This document shows positions 15,372 through 22,954 of a stretch of 64,000 nucleotides of DNA, piece by piece. The translations under genes and the position numbers were made by a program. The notes under the pieces were generated by a model. It saw only the letters and a program-made list of their open reading frames with translations. It ran no database searches and was not told the DNA's origin. Location of the stretch: contig NZ_RDFA01000008.1 of NCBI RefSeq assembly GCF_004118325.1, forward strand, positions 1 to 64,000, read 5' to 3'. Origin of the DNA: Halorientalis pallida (GTDB lineage Archaea; Halobacteriota; Halobacteria; Halobacteriales; Haloarculaceae). Position 1 is the first letter of the stretch, and each line of letters starts with the position of its first letter.

Positions 15372-15472
15372 ACACGCACGCGACAGAGAATCGGGATGAA
15401 TCGGCCTGTAGTTGTCAGTTCGAAAGTGAGGGTGTCGGTAGTGCGAATAAACTATCTTATTTGTGCCGGTAG
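15368..15472 (+). CDS. Very short Cys-containing ORF at the end of the operon
   Basis: A 34-residue frame from the coupled ATG 15368, with CSC near residue 14 and a final LCR. Its 3' half is the AT-rich stretch that contains the 14-bp repeat, so the end of this reading frame may be fixed by an att or regulatory site rather than by protein function. Confidence 0.3.
   Translation: MNTHATENRDESACSCQFESEGVGSANKLSYLCR
15443..15456 (+). repeat. 14-bp direct repeat, right copy
   Basis: GCGAATAAACTATC, identical and in the same orientation to 2244-2257. It is close to the last gene of the element and about 13.2 kb from the left copy. Confidence 0.4.
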
Positions 15473-15929
15473 GAACCAAACCGGTCCCGAATTGTTCTAA
15501 TATTTGCTTTCGTAGTTCCTCACTCGCGGATAGATAGTACCACGGAAGCGAATATACGATCTGCCGGGGCCATCGGCGCTGCCGAAAGTTCCTGAGGGCG
15601 GAAGAGATTTTATCGCCCCGACCCCCAGGGTTGGCGTCCGGATGTTGGCACTGGAACGAACTCGGTCGGACGTCGAGGGCCACGGTCCCAGTCGTGGCCC
15701 GAACCGACTCGGTGTCCGCCGTGGCCAACTGTCACAGCGAAGACGCTGATTCGAGCCCATTCTCCGTGCACTCCTCGGTACGGGGGTGACATATCACACA
15801 CCGTGTCGATCGTCGGCAGGGTCGTCTCAGGTCGGCCACGTAAACTACATGTTGCTATAAGCAAGGTGGCTGTCGCGACAGCGGAGAACGGTCGGTTTGC
15901 GGACAGTAACCGCGGGTCCGTCGCGGAGG
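15473..15929. other. Gene-free right junction of the provirus
   Basis: No coding frame with natural composition was found on either strand. The first 70 bases are AT-rich (TTCTAATATTTGCTTTCG), and the remainder is chromosome-like GC. An att site would be expected here; none was proven. Confidence 0.5.
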
Positions 15930-16082
15930 TCACTCGGTGGAGAACTCGGCAGTGGTCACTGGGGCGCTGCAGATGACACAGCCTTTCTGAATAAGTGTTT
16001 CCCGCATCGCGTCGTTGACCTCGAGGCACTCACCGCACTCGTCACAGAAGAACTGGTACTCTGCAGCCCCGTTCTCGACCAT
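15930..16082 (-). CDS. DUF7560-like mini zinc ribbon
   Basis: A 50-residue protein from ATG 16082: FFCDECGECLEVNDAMRETL, then GCVICSAPV. Two CxxC knuckles are separated by a helix, the pattern of the haloarchaeal DUF7560 zinc ribbons. It is clearly paralogous to 16759-16914 (same VNxxMRxxL helix and GCVxC knuckle). It is the first recognisable chromosomal gene after the provirus. Stand-alone gene; role unknown, possibly a protein- or nucleic-acid-binding adaptor. Confidence 0.75.
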   Translation of the reverse strand: MVENGAAEYQFFCDECGECLEVNDAMRETLIQKGCVICSAPVTTAEFSTE

Positions 16083-16238
16083 CCGTACCGGACGTATGGT
16101 GCGAGGGTATAAATGAAGCCCTCTGTTTCCAGCCGAGCGGGAATTAGGGTGTCCGGGGGCGCACGAGACTCCCCCAACGTGTAAGAATTGCTGAACGGCT
16201 TATCCTGGCGGCCGTGCTATCCGTATCTGTGGGGAACG

Positions 16239-16769
16239 ATGTACGATGTAATCCTGGCTGCGACCGACGGAAGCGACCCGGCGAACAGGGGGGTCGAACA
16301 CGCACTGAGCCTCGGGTCCAGATACGACGCGGTCGTCCACGTCATCTCGGTCGTGGACACGGGTCGATACGGCGAGCCGGCGCTGTCCAGCACGGAACTG
16401 GTACTCGAGGAACTCGAAGACCGGGCACACGAACACCTGGCCGATGTCGCCCAACGCGCCGAGACGATGGACGGAGAGATCGTCACGAAGACCTGCCACG
16501 GCGAGCCACACGAGGAGCTCGTCGCGTACGCAGACGAGATCGACGCGGACCTGACGTTGCTGGGCAAACAGGGGCTGTCTCGAACCGGCCATCACATCGG
16601 GGGTGTCGCGAACGGATTCGTCGACGGCAGCGACCGGCCGGTCCAGCTCGCCCGAACGGTGGAACATGGTTCCGGCCCCGTTTTTTATCCGGCAGGACGG
16701 TTCCCACTGTCTTGGAGAAAGAGAACGGCCTTTATCAGATCGGCGCGAACGAATGTGTATGGCTACTAG
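16239..16769 (+). CDS. UspA-type universal stress protein with odd C-terminus
   Basis: A 176-residue protein from ATG 16239. Residues 1-135 are a normal Usp fold: the VILAATDGSDPAN nucleotide-binding loop, AVVHVISVVD strand and DADLTLLGKQG. The region where a Usp should end with a G-2x-G-9x-G(S/T) motif and SDRPVQL is followed by about 35 extra residues (PAGRFPLSWRKRTAFIRS) that run through DNA looking intergenic and into the next gene. Loss of the original stop is likely. Usp proteins bind ATP and respond to stress. Confidence 0.7.
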   Translation: MYDVILAATDGSDPANRGVEHALSLGSRYDAVVHVISVVDTGRYGEPALSSTELVLEELEDRAHEHLADVAQRAETMDGEIVTKTCHGEPHEELVAYADEIDADLTLLGKQGLSRTGHHIGGVANGFVDGSDRPVQLARTVEHGSGPVFYPAGRFPLSWRKRTAFIRSARTNVYGY

Positions 16770-16914
16770 ATCGGATTTCGTCTTCGCGTGCCCGGAGTGT
16801 GGAGAGTCCATGGCAGTGAACGCGTCGATGCGTGCGGCACTGGTGGAGAGCGGTTGCGTGGTCTGCGGGGCCAGCGTGCCGTCCTCGGTGTTCTCGTCGG
16901 CGGCGGCGAATTGA
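16759..16914 (+). CDS. DUF7560-like mini zinc ribbon
   Basis: A 51-residue protein (or 53 from ATG 16753): FACPECGESMAVNASMRAAL, then GCVVCGASV. It is paralogous to 15930-16082. Its 5' end overlaps the aberrant C-terminal extension of the Usp gene, which supports the view that the Usp frame originally stopped earlier. Confidence 0.75.
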   Translation: MATRSDFVFACPECGESMAVNASMRAALVESGCVVCGASVPSSVFSSAAAN

Positions 16915-16997
16915 GGGGTATCCGCGAGGAACGGACGTCTCCCACCGCAGGACGGACAAGTATTAATCGTCCACTGCTGTAGATGGGATGCGAACAA

Positions 16998-17459
16998 ATG
17001 GCTCTGGATCAGCAGACATCGTTGTCGGAGGCCGAGACCGATACGGTTCTCGCCCGTCACGAGACAGGCGTGCTGTCGCTCGCCCGTGACGACGAACCCT
17101 ACGCGATCCCGATCTCGTACGGGTACGACGCCGACGACCGCCGATTCTATCTTCGACTCGTCTCGACGCCTGGCAGTGAGAAACGGCAGTTTCTGAGTTC
17201 CGATCCGCGGGTGCGTCTCGTCGTCTACGAGAACGACGACGGCGTCTACCGGAGTGTGGTCGCGGTCGGCCGCCTGGAGGAGATTCCACGGTCCGAGTTG
17301 ACTGTCGAACACGTCGAACAGTACGGCGAGGCGAAACGGCCGCTGTTCGAGATCTGGGGAGAATCCAGGCAGGACCTCGACATCCAGCTGTACCAGCTCG
17401 CTCCCGACGGCCTGAGCGGCCGAAGCGTCGAAGTCGACGACGCGTCCGAATCGACGTGA
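16998..17459 (+). CDS. Pyridoxamine 5'-phosphate oxidase-like flavoprotein
   Basis: About 153 residues from ATG 16998; ATG 16983 would add five. GVLSLARDDEPYAIPISYGY is the typical first strand pair of the split-barrel FMN-binding fold, followed by KRQFLSSDPRVRLVVYEND and a VGRLEEI strand. Proteins of this kind in haloarchaea reduce flavin or nitro compounds or bind haem; the substrate is not known. Stand-alone gene. Confidence 0.75.
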   Translation: MALDQQTSLSEAETDTVLARHETGVLSLARDDEPYAIPISYGYDADDRRFYLRLVSTPGSEKRQFLSSDPRVRLVVYENDDGVYRSVVAVGRLEEIPRSELTVEHVEQYGEAKRPLFEIWGESRQDLDIQLYQLAPDGLSGRSVEVDDASEST

Positions 17460-17574
17460 CGGGGCTGGCGGACTCCGACCGGATCTTCTCGGTTCGCGGG
17501 AATTTTACTGTGTGCTTATCGGTGGTGGGGGCGTAACTCCGACCGAGCAACGCGGCCACCGACTGAGTATCACG

Positions 17575-17799
17575 ATGAGTCCACACACGACCGACGACGA
17601 CGTTCGAGACGACGCACCGCTCCCGACTCCCGCGGACGACGCGGAGCCCTCGGTGCCGATCGCCGCCGAGATCGTCGTCTCCCGCGGTCAGCCGGCCGAG
17701 TGTACCCTCTACCCCGCCGACGCGAGCGGGATAGAACTGATGTCGACCTGGGTGACCGCTCGTGAAGGCTCGTTCGTGAGCCTCGACACGGTGCGGTAG
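17575..17799 (+). CDS. DUF7511-like small protein
   Basis: A 74-residue protein from ATG 17575. A disordered acidic start precedes a conserved core, CTLYPADASGIELMSTWVTA then EGSFVSLDTVR, which I recognise as the haloarchaeal DUF7511 domain. Function unknown. It precedes the ABC1 kinase by 118 nt on the same strand. Confidence 0.65.
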   Translation: MSPHTTDDDVRDDAPLPTPADDAEPSVPIAAEIVVSRGQPAECTLYPADASGIELMSTWVTAREGSFVSLDTVR

Positions 17800-17917
17800 G
17801 TTCGAGCGGCGGCGGAGCGGCGGCGTTCCGGGCAGCCCAGTCCCACACAGCTATGGATCGGTCACTCGAACGGGGAGCCATGAACTGTCGACGAAACGTG
17901 ACGACGAGCCGCTGGCG

Positions 17918-19486
17918 ATGAGTGGATTCCTCCGTCGGTACCTGTCCGTCGTCGTCCAGTTTCTCCCGTTCGCGATCGCCTTCCGCCGTGACCGGCGGCG
18001 ATTTCTGCTGTTCGGCGGGCCGAGACGACTCGACGAGGCGACTCACCGACGACGGGCCGAGCGGATACGGGACGCGATGCTCGAACTTGGGCCGGCGTTC
18101 GTCAAGGTCGGCCAGGTCCTCTCGACGCGTCCGGACATCGTCCCGCCCGTCTACGCGGACGTATTCGCCACGCTCCAGGACGAGGTCCCCGAGGACGTAG
18201 GTGGGGATCCGCGTGCGATCGTCGAGGCCGAACTGGGCGAGGAGCTGGACCTCGCGACGCTGGAGACTGTCGCGGGAGGGTCGCTCGCGTACGTCTACAC
18301 GGTCCGGTACCGCGAGGAGCGGATCGCGCTGAAAGTCCGGCGGCCGGGGCTGAAACCCATCGTCGAGCGCGACCTGCGGGTGGTTCGAGCCCTGGTGCCC
18401 GTGGTCGGTGTCTTCGTCGACGACCGCCAGGAGTACTCGATCCGGAACGCCGCCGACGACTTCGAGGAGATCATCCTCGACGAACTCGACTTCGAGCGCG
18501 AGCGGTCAGTCATGGCGGACGTCCGGGAGAACCTGGCCGACGACGACCGCGTCGTCGTGCCGGCGACCTACGAGGAACTGTCGTCGGAACGGATTCTGTC
18601 GATGGAGTTTTTGACTGGCCGCAAGATCACCGACGCGGACGCCTTCGAGGGGCTCGACGTAACGCCCCACGGGATGGCCGAGCGGATCGCGACCGTCTAC
18701 CTGAAGATGGGGCTGGTCGACGGCGTGTTCCACGCCGATCCACACCCCGGAAACCTCGCAGTGACGGAGGACGGGGCACTGTTGCTCTACGATTTCGGCA
18801 TGAGCGAGCGACTTCCGGAGAGCGTCCGTGGCGATATCGTCGACCTCTACCGCGCGCTCGTGCGACGGGACGTCCACGAACTGGTCGACGCGCTGGTCGC
18901 GCTGGACGTGCTCGAACCTGGCGTCGACCGCGCCGAGGTCGGGCGCGTGCTGGAACTGGTCATCCAGAACCTCGAGGGTCGCTCGGAGATCACCTGGCGG
19001 GCGATCATCACCGAGTTGACGACGATGCTGCAGGACTTCCCGTTCCGTATCCCGCCGGACGTGATGTTGCTCGTCCGCGTCGGGACCGTCGGCGAGGGCG
19101 TCTGTCGACAGCTCGACCCGGAGTTCGACTTCCTCGTGATTATCCGTCGTTTCCTCGTCGAACAGGGGTTCATCGAGAACGAACTCCAGGCGATGGTCGA
19201 CGAGGCCTGGACGGACGCACAGCGGTCACTGCCCGCGCTCACGCGACTCCCCGCGCGGCTCGACCGGACGCTGGACCGACTGGAACGCGACGAACTCGTC
19301 GTCAGAACCGAACCCGCCGACGGGCACGCTGGGGGCGACAGCCATCTCGGGTACGCCGTCCTGGCGGGTGCACTGGCCGTCACGGCGTCGGTGCTGACGT
19401 TCCATGGGGGCCCGTACGCGGCCGTCGCGGCCGGGCTGGGTGCGGTCTTCCTGGTCGCGTATCTGGTGGCGAGCAGGTCCGACTGA
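17918..19486 (+). CDS. ABC1/AarF/UbiB family atypical kinase
   Basis: A 522-residue protein. The UbiB signature KxGQ (FVKVGQVLSTRPD, Lys63) replaces the usual P-loop. LKVRRPGL contains the ATP-contacting lysine, FHADPHPGNL is the catalytic loop and LLYDFGMSE the DFG motif. Two TM helices close the C-terminus (AVLAGALAVTASVLTF and AAVAAGLGAVFLVAYLV), as in UbiB. It is expected to be a membrane-bound ATPase/kinase affecting isoprenoid quinone or lipid metabolism. Preceded by only a short leader; no operon. Confidence 0.9.
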   Translation: MSGFLRRYLSVVVQFLPFAIAFRRDRRRFLLFGGPRRLDEATHRRRAERIRDAMLELGPAFVKVGQVLSTRPDIVPPVYADVFATLQDEVPEDVGGDPRAIVEAELGEELDLATLETVAGGSLAYVYTVRYREERIALKVRRPGLKPIVERDLRVVRALVPVVGVFVDDRQEYSIRNAADDFEEIILDELDFERERSVMADVRENLADDDRVVVPATYEELSSERILSMEFLTGRKITDADAFEGLDVTPHGMAERIATVYLKMGLVDGVFHADPHPGNLAVTEDGALLLYDFGMSERLPESVRGDIVDLYRALVRRDVHELVDALVALDVLEPGVDRAEVGRVLELVIQNLEGRSEITWRAIITELTTMLQDFPFRIPPDVMLLVRVGTVGEGVCRQLDPEFDFLVIIRRFLVEQGFIENELQAMVDEAWTDAQRSLPALTRLPARLDRTLDRLERDELVVRTEPADGHAGGDSHLGYAVLAGALAVTASVLTFHGGPYAAVAAGLGAVFLVAYLVASRSD

Positions 19487-19554
19487 CTGGCCCCGTTTCC
19501 AGGGAGTGAGAAGGGAGGTGTCGTTTTTTTCCGGGCGTCACTAGAGTCCCGAAC

Positions 19555-19926
19555 ATGTCCGAAACGACGCTGTACGAGCGACTGGGCGGGCGTGACGGCA
19601 TTCGAGCCGTCGTCGACGACTTCTACGACCGGCTGGTCGCCGACGAGCAACTGGGACTGTTCTTCGAGGGCGCGGATATGGAGCGGTTGCGCCGGACCCA
19701 GACCGACTTCCTCTGTGAGGCGGCCGGTGGCCCGGAGACGTACGACGCACAGCCGGTTCGGGAGGCACACCGCCACGTGCCTTTCGAACCGGGGGACATC
19801 CAGCGGGCCGTCGAGTTGTTAGCGGAGAGTCTCGACGCGTTCGACGTCCCCGCAGAGGACGCCCAGGCGGTCGTCGACGCCGTCGCCGCGTACGAAGACG
19901 AGTTGCTGGACCGGCCCCCGGAGTGA
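19555..19926 (+). CDS. Group I truncated haemoglobin
   Basis: A 123-residue protein of the 2-on-2 globin fold: SETTLYERLGGRDGIRAVVD (A/B helices), FYDRLVADEQLGLFF, RRTQTDFLCEAAGGPETYD (E helix region) and REAHRHVPF, with the proximal His candidate in AHRHVPF. It would bind haem and O2 or NO. It stands 68 nt after the kinase gene and 41 nt before an HTH regulator. Confidence 0.85.
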   Translation: MSETTLYERLGGRDGIRAVVDDFYDRLVADEQLGLFFEGADMERLRRTQTDFLCEAAGGPETYDAQPVREAHRHVPFEPGDIQRAVELLAESLDAFDVPAEDAQAVVDAVAAYEDELLDRPPE

Positions 19927-19967
19927 CCTGTACACTGAAGTGACTACCGGAGAAATGGCCGTCACCG

Positions 19968-20603
19968 ATGTCGTCCGGGATACGAGCGACGGTCGAGTTC
20001 TCGACGCCCGACATCTGCCCGGTCGTCGAACACGCCAGCGCTGCGGGGACGACGGTCGATTCGGTGGCCCGAAGTGTTCGCCCGACTGCGGATGCGCGGA
20101 CTGCGACGGAGTTCGCTGTCGACGCGGATTACGAACCCGATGGAGACCTCACACCGGTGTTCTCCCACGGTTCCACCCGACGGTACCGGATGGTCCACGA
20201 CGAGGGAGTGCACTGTCCCTGTGAGTGTCTGGGGCAGTTCGGCTGTCCCGTCACCCGGTACGTCGCGCGTGAGGGGCGACTCACCGTCGTGTTCCACGCG
20301 GCCGACTACGAAGAACTCCAGACGGTCGTCGGGGAGCTCCGCGAACGCTTCCCCGATATCGATATCAAACGATTCGTCCGTGGCCCAGCCGGGGAGAACG
20401 GGCACGATTCGGTCCTGGTCGACCGCAGCAGGCTCACCGACCGACAACTGGAAGTGCTGGAACGAGCCCACGAGATGGGCTACTTCGAGAATCCGCGACG
20501 TGCCAACGCGACCGAGATCGCCGACGACCTCGACATCAACCCGTCGACGTTGCGCGAACACCTCTCTGCGGCCGAGCGGAAACTGTTCGACGACCTGCTC
20601 TGA
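19968..20603 (+). CDS. Bat/HTH-10 family transcription regulator with Cys motif
   Basis: A 211-residue protein. The N-terminal two thirds is a sensing domain with a HCPCECLGQFGCPV cysteine cluster (three or four ligands) that could hold a metal or Fe-S. The C-terminus is the HTH-10 domain (LTDRQLEVLERAHEMGYFEN, then NATEIADDLDINPSTLREHL) known from bacterio-opsin activators and DmsR. It lies just behind the globin, suggesting redox or oxygen-related control. Confidence 0.8.
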   Translation: MSSGIRATVEFSTPDICPVVEHASAAGTTVDSVARSVRPTADARTATEFAVDADYEPDGDLTPVFSHGSTRRYRMVHDEGVHCPCECLGQFGCPVTRYVAREGRLTVVFHAADYEELQTVVGELRERFPDIDIKRFVRGPAGENGHDSVLVDRSRLTDRQLEVLERAHEMGYFENPRRANATEIADDLDINPSTLREHLSAAERKLFDDLL

Positions 20604-20631
20604 GGAGCGTCACCGGACGACCGCGGCTCAC

Positions 20632-20638
20632 TTATAAA
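20632..20638 (+). promoter_or_regulatory. TATA box upstream of HTH gene
   Basis: TTATAAA in a GC-rich gap, about 56 nt before the start of the gene at 20694. Confidence 0.4.
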
Positions 20639-20693
20639 CCTGCCCGGATAATGGGGCTGTCCGTTCCTCACCATCCGGCGTGTTGTCGGTAGT

Positions 20694-21086
20694 ATGAGTC
20701 AGTCACCGTCCGCCGTCTCGTCCGTGAAGTTCGCCGAGAACGCTTCCAGCGACGTGACCACCGTCGAGGGGGCCGAGGAGATACAGCACGTCCTCGACGC
20801 GCTCGACGACGCGGACTGCCGTGAAATCCTCGAGGCGACCAGCGAGGACGCCCGCTCGGCGAACGAAGTCTCGGACGCCTGCGATCTGCCGCTCTCGACC
20901 ACCTACCGGAAACTCGAACTCCTGACCGACGCGGGCCTGCTCGAAGAGCGCACACGTCTGTCTACGACCGGGAAACACAGCAGCGAGTACGTCCGTACCG
21001 TCGAGGACGTCGTCGTCTCACTGGGCACCGGCGGCGAGATGGGCCTCGAAGTCACCCAGCGCGCCCGACCCGCCCGGGACCGGTGA
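20694..21086 (+). CDS. Winged-helix transcription regulator
   Basis: A 130-residue protein. EEIQHVLDALDDADCREIL opens an ArsR-like winged helix, SANEVSDACDLPLSTTYRKL is the recognition helix, and a short wing ends in LEERTRLSTTGKHSSEY. The C-terminus is rather basic. It is like many DUF7342/ArsR-type haloarchaeal regulators; the target is unknown. Confidence 0.7.
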   Translation: MSQSPSAVSSVKFAENASSDVTTVEGAEEIQHVLDALDDADCREILEATSEDARSANEVSDACDLPLSTTYRKLELLTDAGLLEERTRLSTTGKHSSEYVRTVEDVVVSLGTGGEMGLEVTQRARPARDR

Positions 21087-21188
21087 CGACCGCCTGCGAC
21101 TCGTCGATCACTTCTCACATCACTCCCCTCCGTACCCGACGACCACCACGTGACTACGAGTCGCGTCTCCGCCAGCCTGTGTTGTATA

Positions 21189-21210
21189 TATTGTGTACTG
21201 CCCGCAATAC
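21189..21210. promoter_or_regulatory. Spaced TATTGTG...CAATAC inverted repeat
   Basis: TATTGTG (21189-21195) and CAATAC (21205-21210) face each other just upstream of the tandem UspA gene. The half-sites resemble those of the sulfur island to the right. Confidence 0.35.
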
Positions 21211-21239
21211 TAAATAGCACGGCCGTCGTAGGTCGACCT

Positions 21240-22088
21240 ATGCGCGCAGTGTACGCGACCGACCTGTCTGAAGCGATCGAGGCGGCTATCGGGACTCGAA
21301 CCTGCCTGGAGTGTCTCGAACGATATGGGATCGACGCGTTCGATCTCGTCACCGTCACCAGTCCGAACGTGACGGCCGGGATGCCCGGGAGCGACGTGAG
21401 TCGGCGAACGAGCGCCGCGCTCGATCGGCAGCGTGAACTTCTGGAGCGCGAGGGGTTCGAGGTCAGAACCCACGTCGTGCGCGGGACGCCCCACCGGCGG
21501 ATCAACGGTCTCGCCGACCGCGTCGACGCCGATCTCGTGATCGTCGGTTCGCGGGGGCAGAGCCCACTCGAACAGCGACTGATCGGCGGGACCGCACGGA
21601 ACGTCGCTCGGACGTCGGTTCGGCCGCTGCTCGTCCAGCGGATCGTCGAACGGGACGACGACCACGAAGTCGCCGACGAACACCTCTTCGAGCGAATCCT
21701 CTACGCGACGGACTTCTCGGAGAACGCAGAACGGGCATTCGAGCAGTTCGACCGGCTCCGGACTGCGACGAAAGAGGCATTGCTCGTACACGTCGCGCCG
21801 CCGGCGCGTCGGGCCGGGAGTGAGACCGTTTCCGACGCCGAGGATCGACTGGCGGCACTGGCCGACGACCTCGAATCTCGGGGTATCGGGACGCGGACCC
21901 AGGTCCGGAAGGGCGTCGCGACCGACGAGATACTGGCCGCCGAAACCGAGTTCCAGCCGACGACGATCCTGCTGGGCGCGCGCGGTCGGAGCCCGATGCG
22001 GCGGCTCCTGCTCGGGAGCGTCTCGGAGGACGTCACCGCCCGGGCGACCTCGAACGTCCTGATCGTGCCGCCGACGCGCGTCCGCTGA
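21240..22088 (+). CDS. Tandem UspA-domain stress protein
   Basis: A 282-residue protein with two Usp domains. Domain 1 (1-140) starts MRAVYATDLSEAIEAA and ends with the nucleotide motif VGSRGQSPLEQRLIGGTARN. Domain 2 (from about 152) starts RILYATDFSENAERA and ends LGARGRSPMRRLLLGSVSED then VLIVPPTR. Both retain the G-2x-G-9x-G(S/T) ATP site. The start at 21240 fits the promoter motif just upstream. A stress response role is inferred. Confidence 0.85.
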   Translation: MRAVYATDLSEAIEAAIGTRTCLECLERYGIDAFDLVTVTSPNVTAGMPGSDVSRRTSAALDRQRELLEREGFEVRTHVVRGTPHRRINGLADRVDADLVIVGSRGQSPLEQRLIGGTARNVARTSVRPLLVQRIVERDDDHEVADEHLFERILYATDFSENAERAFEQFDRLRTATKEALLVHVAPPARRAGSETVSDAEDRLAALADDLESRGIGTRTQVRKGVATDEILAAETEFQPTTILLGARGRSPMRRLLLGSVSEDVTARATSNVLIVPPTRVR

Positions 22089-22853
22089 TCAGTCCCCGTT
22101 CTGTCTGAGGTCCTCGTCGAGGAGTTCACCGCGAGTGTGCCAGGTTCGTGGCCGGCAACAGATCACCAGCGCACCGAGGTACAACACCGCGACGACGCCG
22201 GTGACGACGGTACCGGGGATGGTCCCGACCGCGGCGCTCGCGGGCCAGTCCGTGCCCGCGAACGCGGTCACTCGGAGCAACCACGCGCCGTTCAGCACGG
22301 TGAAAAGCGGGAAGTAGACCCGCCGGAGTCGGTGGGCGATCGCCTCTTCGGTCGAAATCTTCAGACGGGGTCGGCGGTAGTCCTCGGCCAAATCCTCGCG
22401 CCAGCCGGTCTCTTCGAGGTCCATCCCGGGGTCGAGGCCGACGGCCCAGACGTGTTCCTGGAGTTTCCGCACGCGCGAGCGCCACACGTCGTAGGCCCGG
22501 TACCGGCGTGCCTCGATGAACAGGAACATCACGACCGCGGCGTGGCCGACGAGGATCACGTAGTGGGGGTTGGCCTCGCTGGAGAAGGCCCAGGTCAGGA
22601 CCGCCGCGATCAACAACACCGCCCAGTTGGTGGTCTTGTCCAGGCGCTCGCGCCAGAGTTTCATCCGGTGGATCTCGCCCCGGTAGAGGTGGGCCATGGC
22701 CGAACTCGGACCCATGTCACTGTCGAGCAGTCCCTCGCCGACCCGGGCGTCCAGCGGCCCCACTCGACCGAGCGAGTCGCGGTCCGGGTCCGGCGGGCGG
22801 TCCGGCGCAGCGTCCTCGGACTCGTCGTCGGGCGGACTGTCACCGTCGCTCAT
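22089..22853 (-). CDS. DUF2270 integral membrane protein
   Basis: A 254-residue protein. The acidic N-terminus is followed by AHLYRGEIHRMKLWRERLDK, which is diagnostic of DUF2270, then TM helices at about 77-93 and 102-113. A hydrophilic region with RRVYFPLF precedes two more TM helices at the C-terminus. It abuts the Usp gene tail to tail, leaving no gap. Function unknown. Confidence 0.8.
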   Translation of the reverse strand: MSDGDSPPDDESEDAAPDRPPDPDRDSLGRVGPLDARVGEGLLDSDMGPSSAMAHLYRGEIHRMKLWRERLDKTTNWAVLLIAAVLTWAFSSEANPHYVILVGHAAVVMFLFIEARRYRAYDVWRSRVRKLQEHVWAVGLDPGMDLEETGWREDLAEDYRRPRLKISTEEAIAHRLRRVYFPLFTVLNGAWLLRVTAFAGTDWPASAAVGTIPGTVVTGVVAVLYLGALVICCRPRTWHTRGELLDEDLRQNGD

Positions 22854-22897
22854 ACTGATCCCTCGGGAGCCACGACATAGAACGGTGAATACTGTCC

Positions 22898-22909
22898 ACT
22901 GATATCAGT
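22898..22909. promoter_or_regulatory. Perfect 12-bp palindrome upstream of DUF2270
   Basis: ACTGATATCAGT, followed by ACTG. It sits 45 nt before the DUF2270 start, where a repressor or TFB-associated site would lie. Confidence 0.3.
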
Positions 22910-22954
22910 ACTGTGGTGCCGACCGGGAAAACAGGTAGCGATTCTCGGGTGGCC

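Larger units (their letters stand above)
781..15472. mobile_element. Pleolipovirus-type provirus (integrated element)
   Basis: The interval holds a tyrosine integrase at its left edge, a second recombinase, PhiH1-like repressors, dense overlapping small genes without housekeeping functions, and a minus-strand block (10062 down to 5213). The block order is 4-TM protein, large spike-like protein with signal peptide and C-terminal anchor, signal/TM protein, TM protein with hydrophilic tail, small proteins, P-loop ATPase. That order is the conserved structural module of the Pleolipoviridae (VP3-like, spike, ORF6-like, ORF7-like, VP8 ATPase). Recognisable chromosomal genes resume at 15930. The exact ends are not resolved because no convincing att repeat or tRNA target was found; the limits given are those of the outermost element genes. 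Confidence 0.75.
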
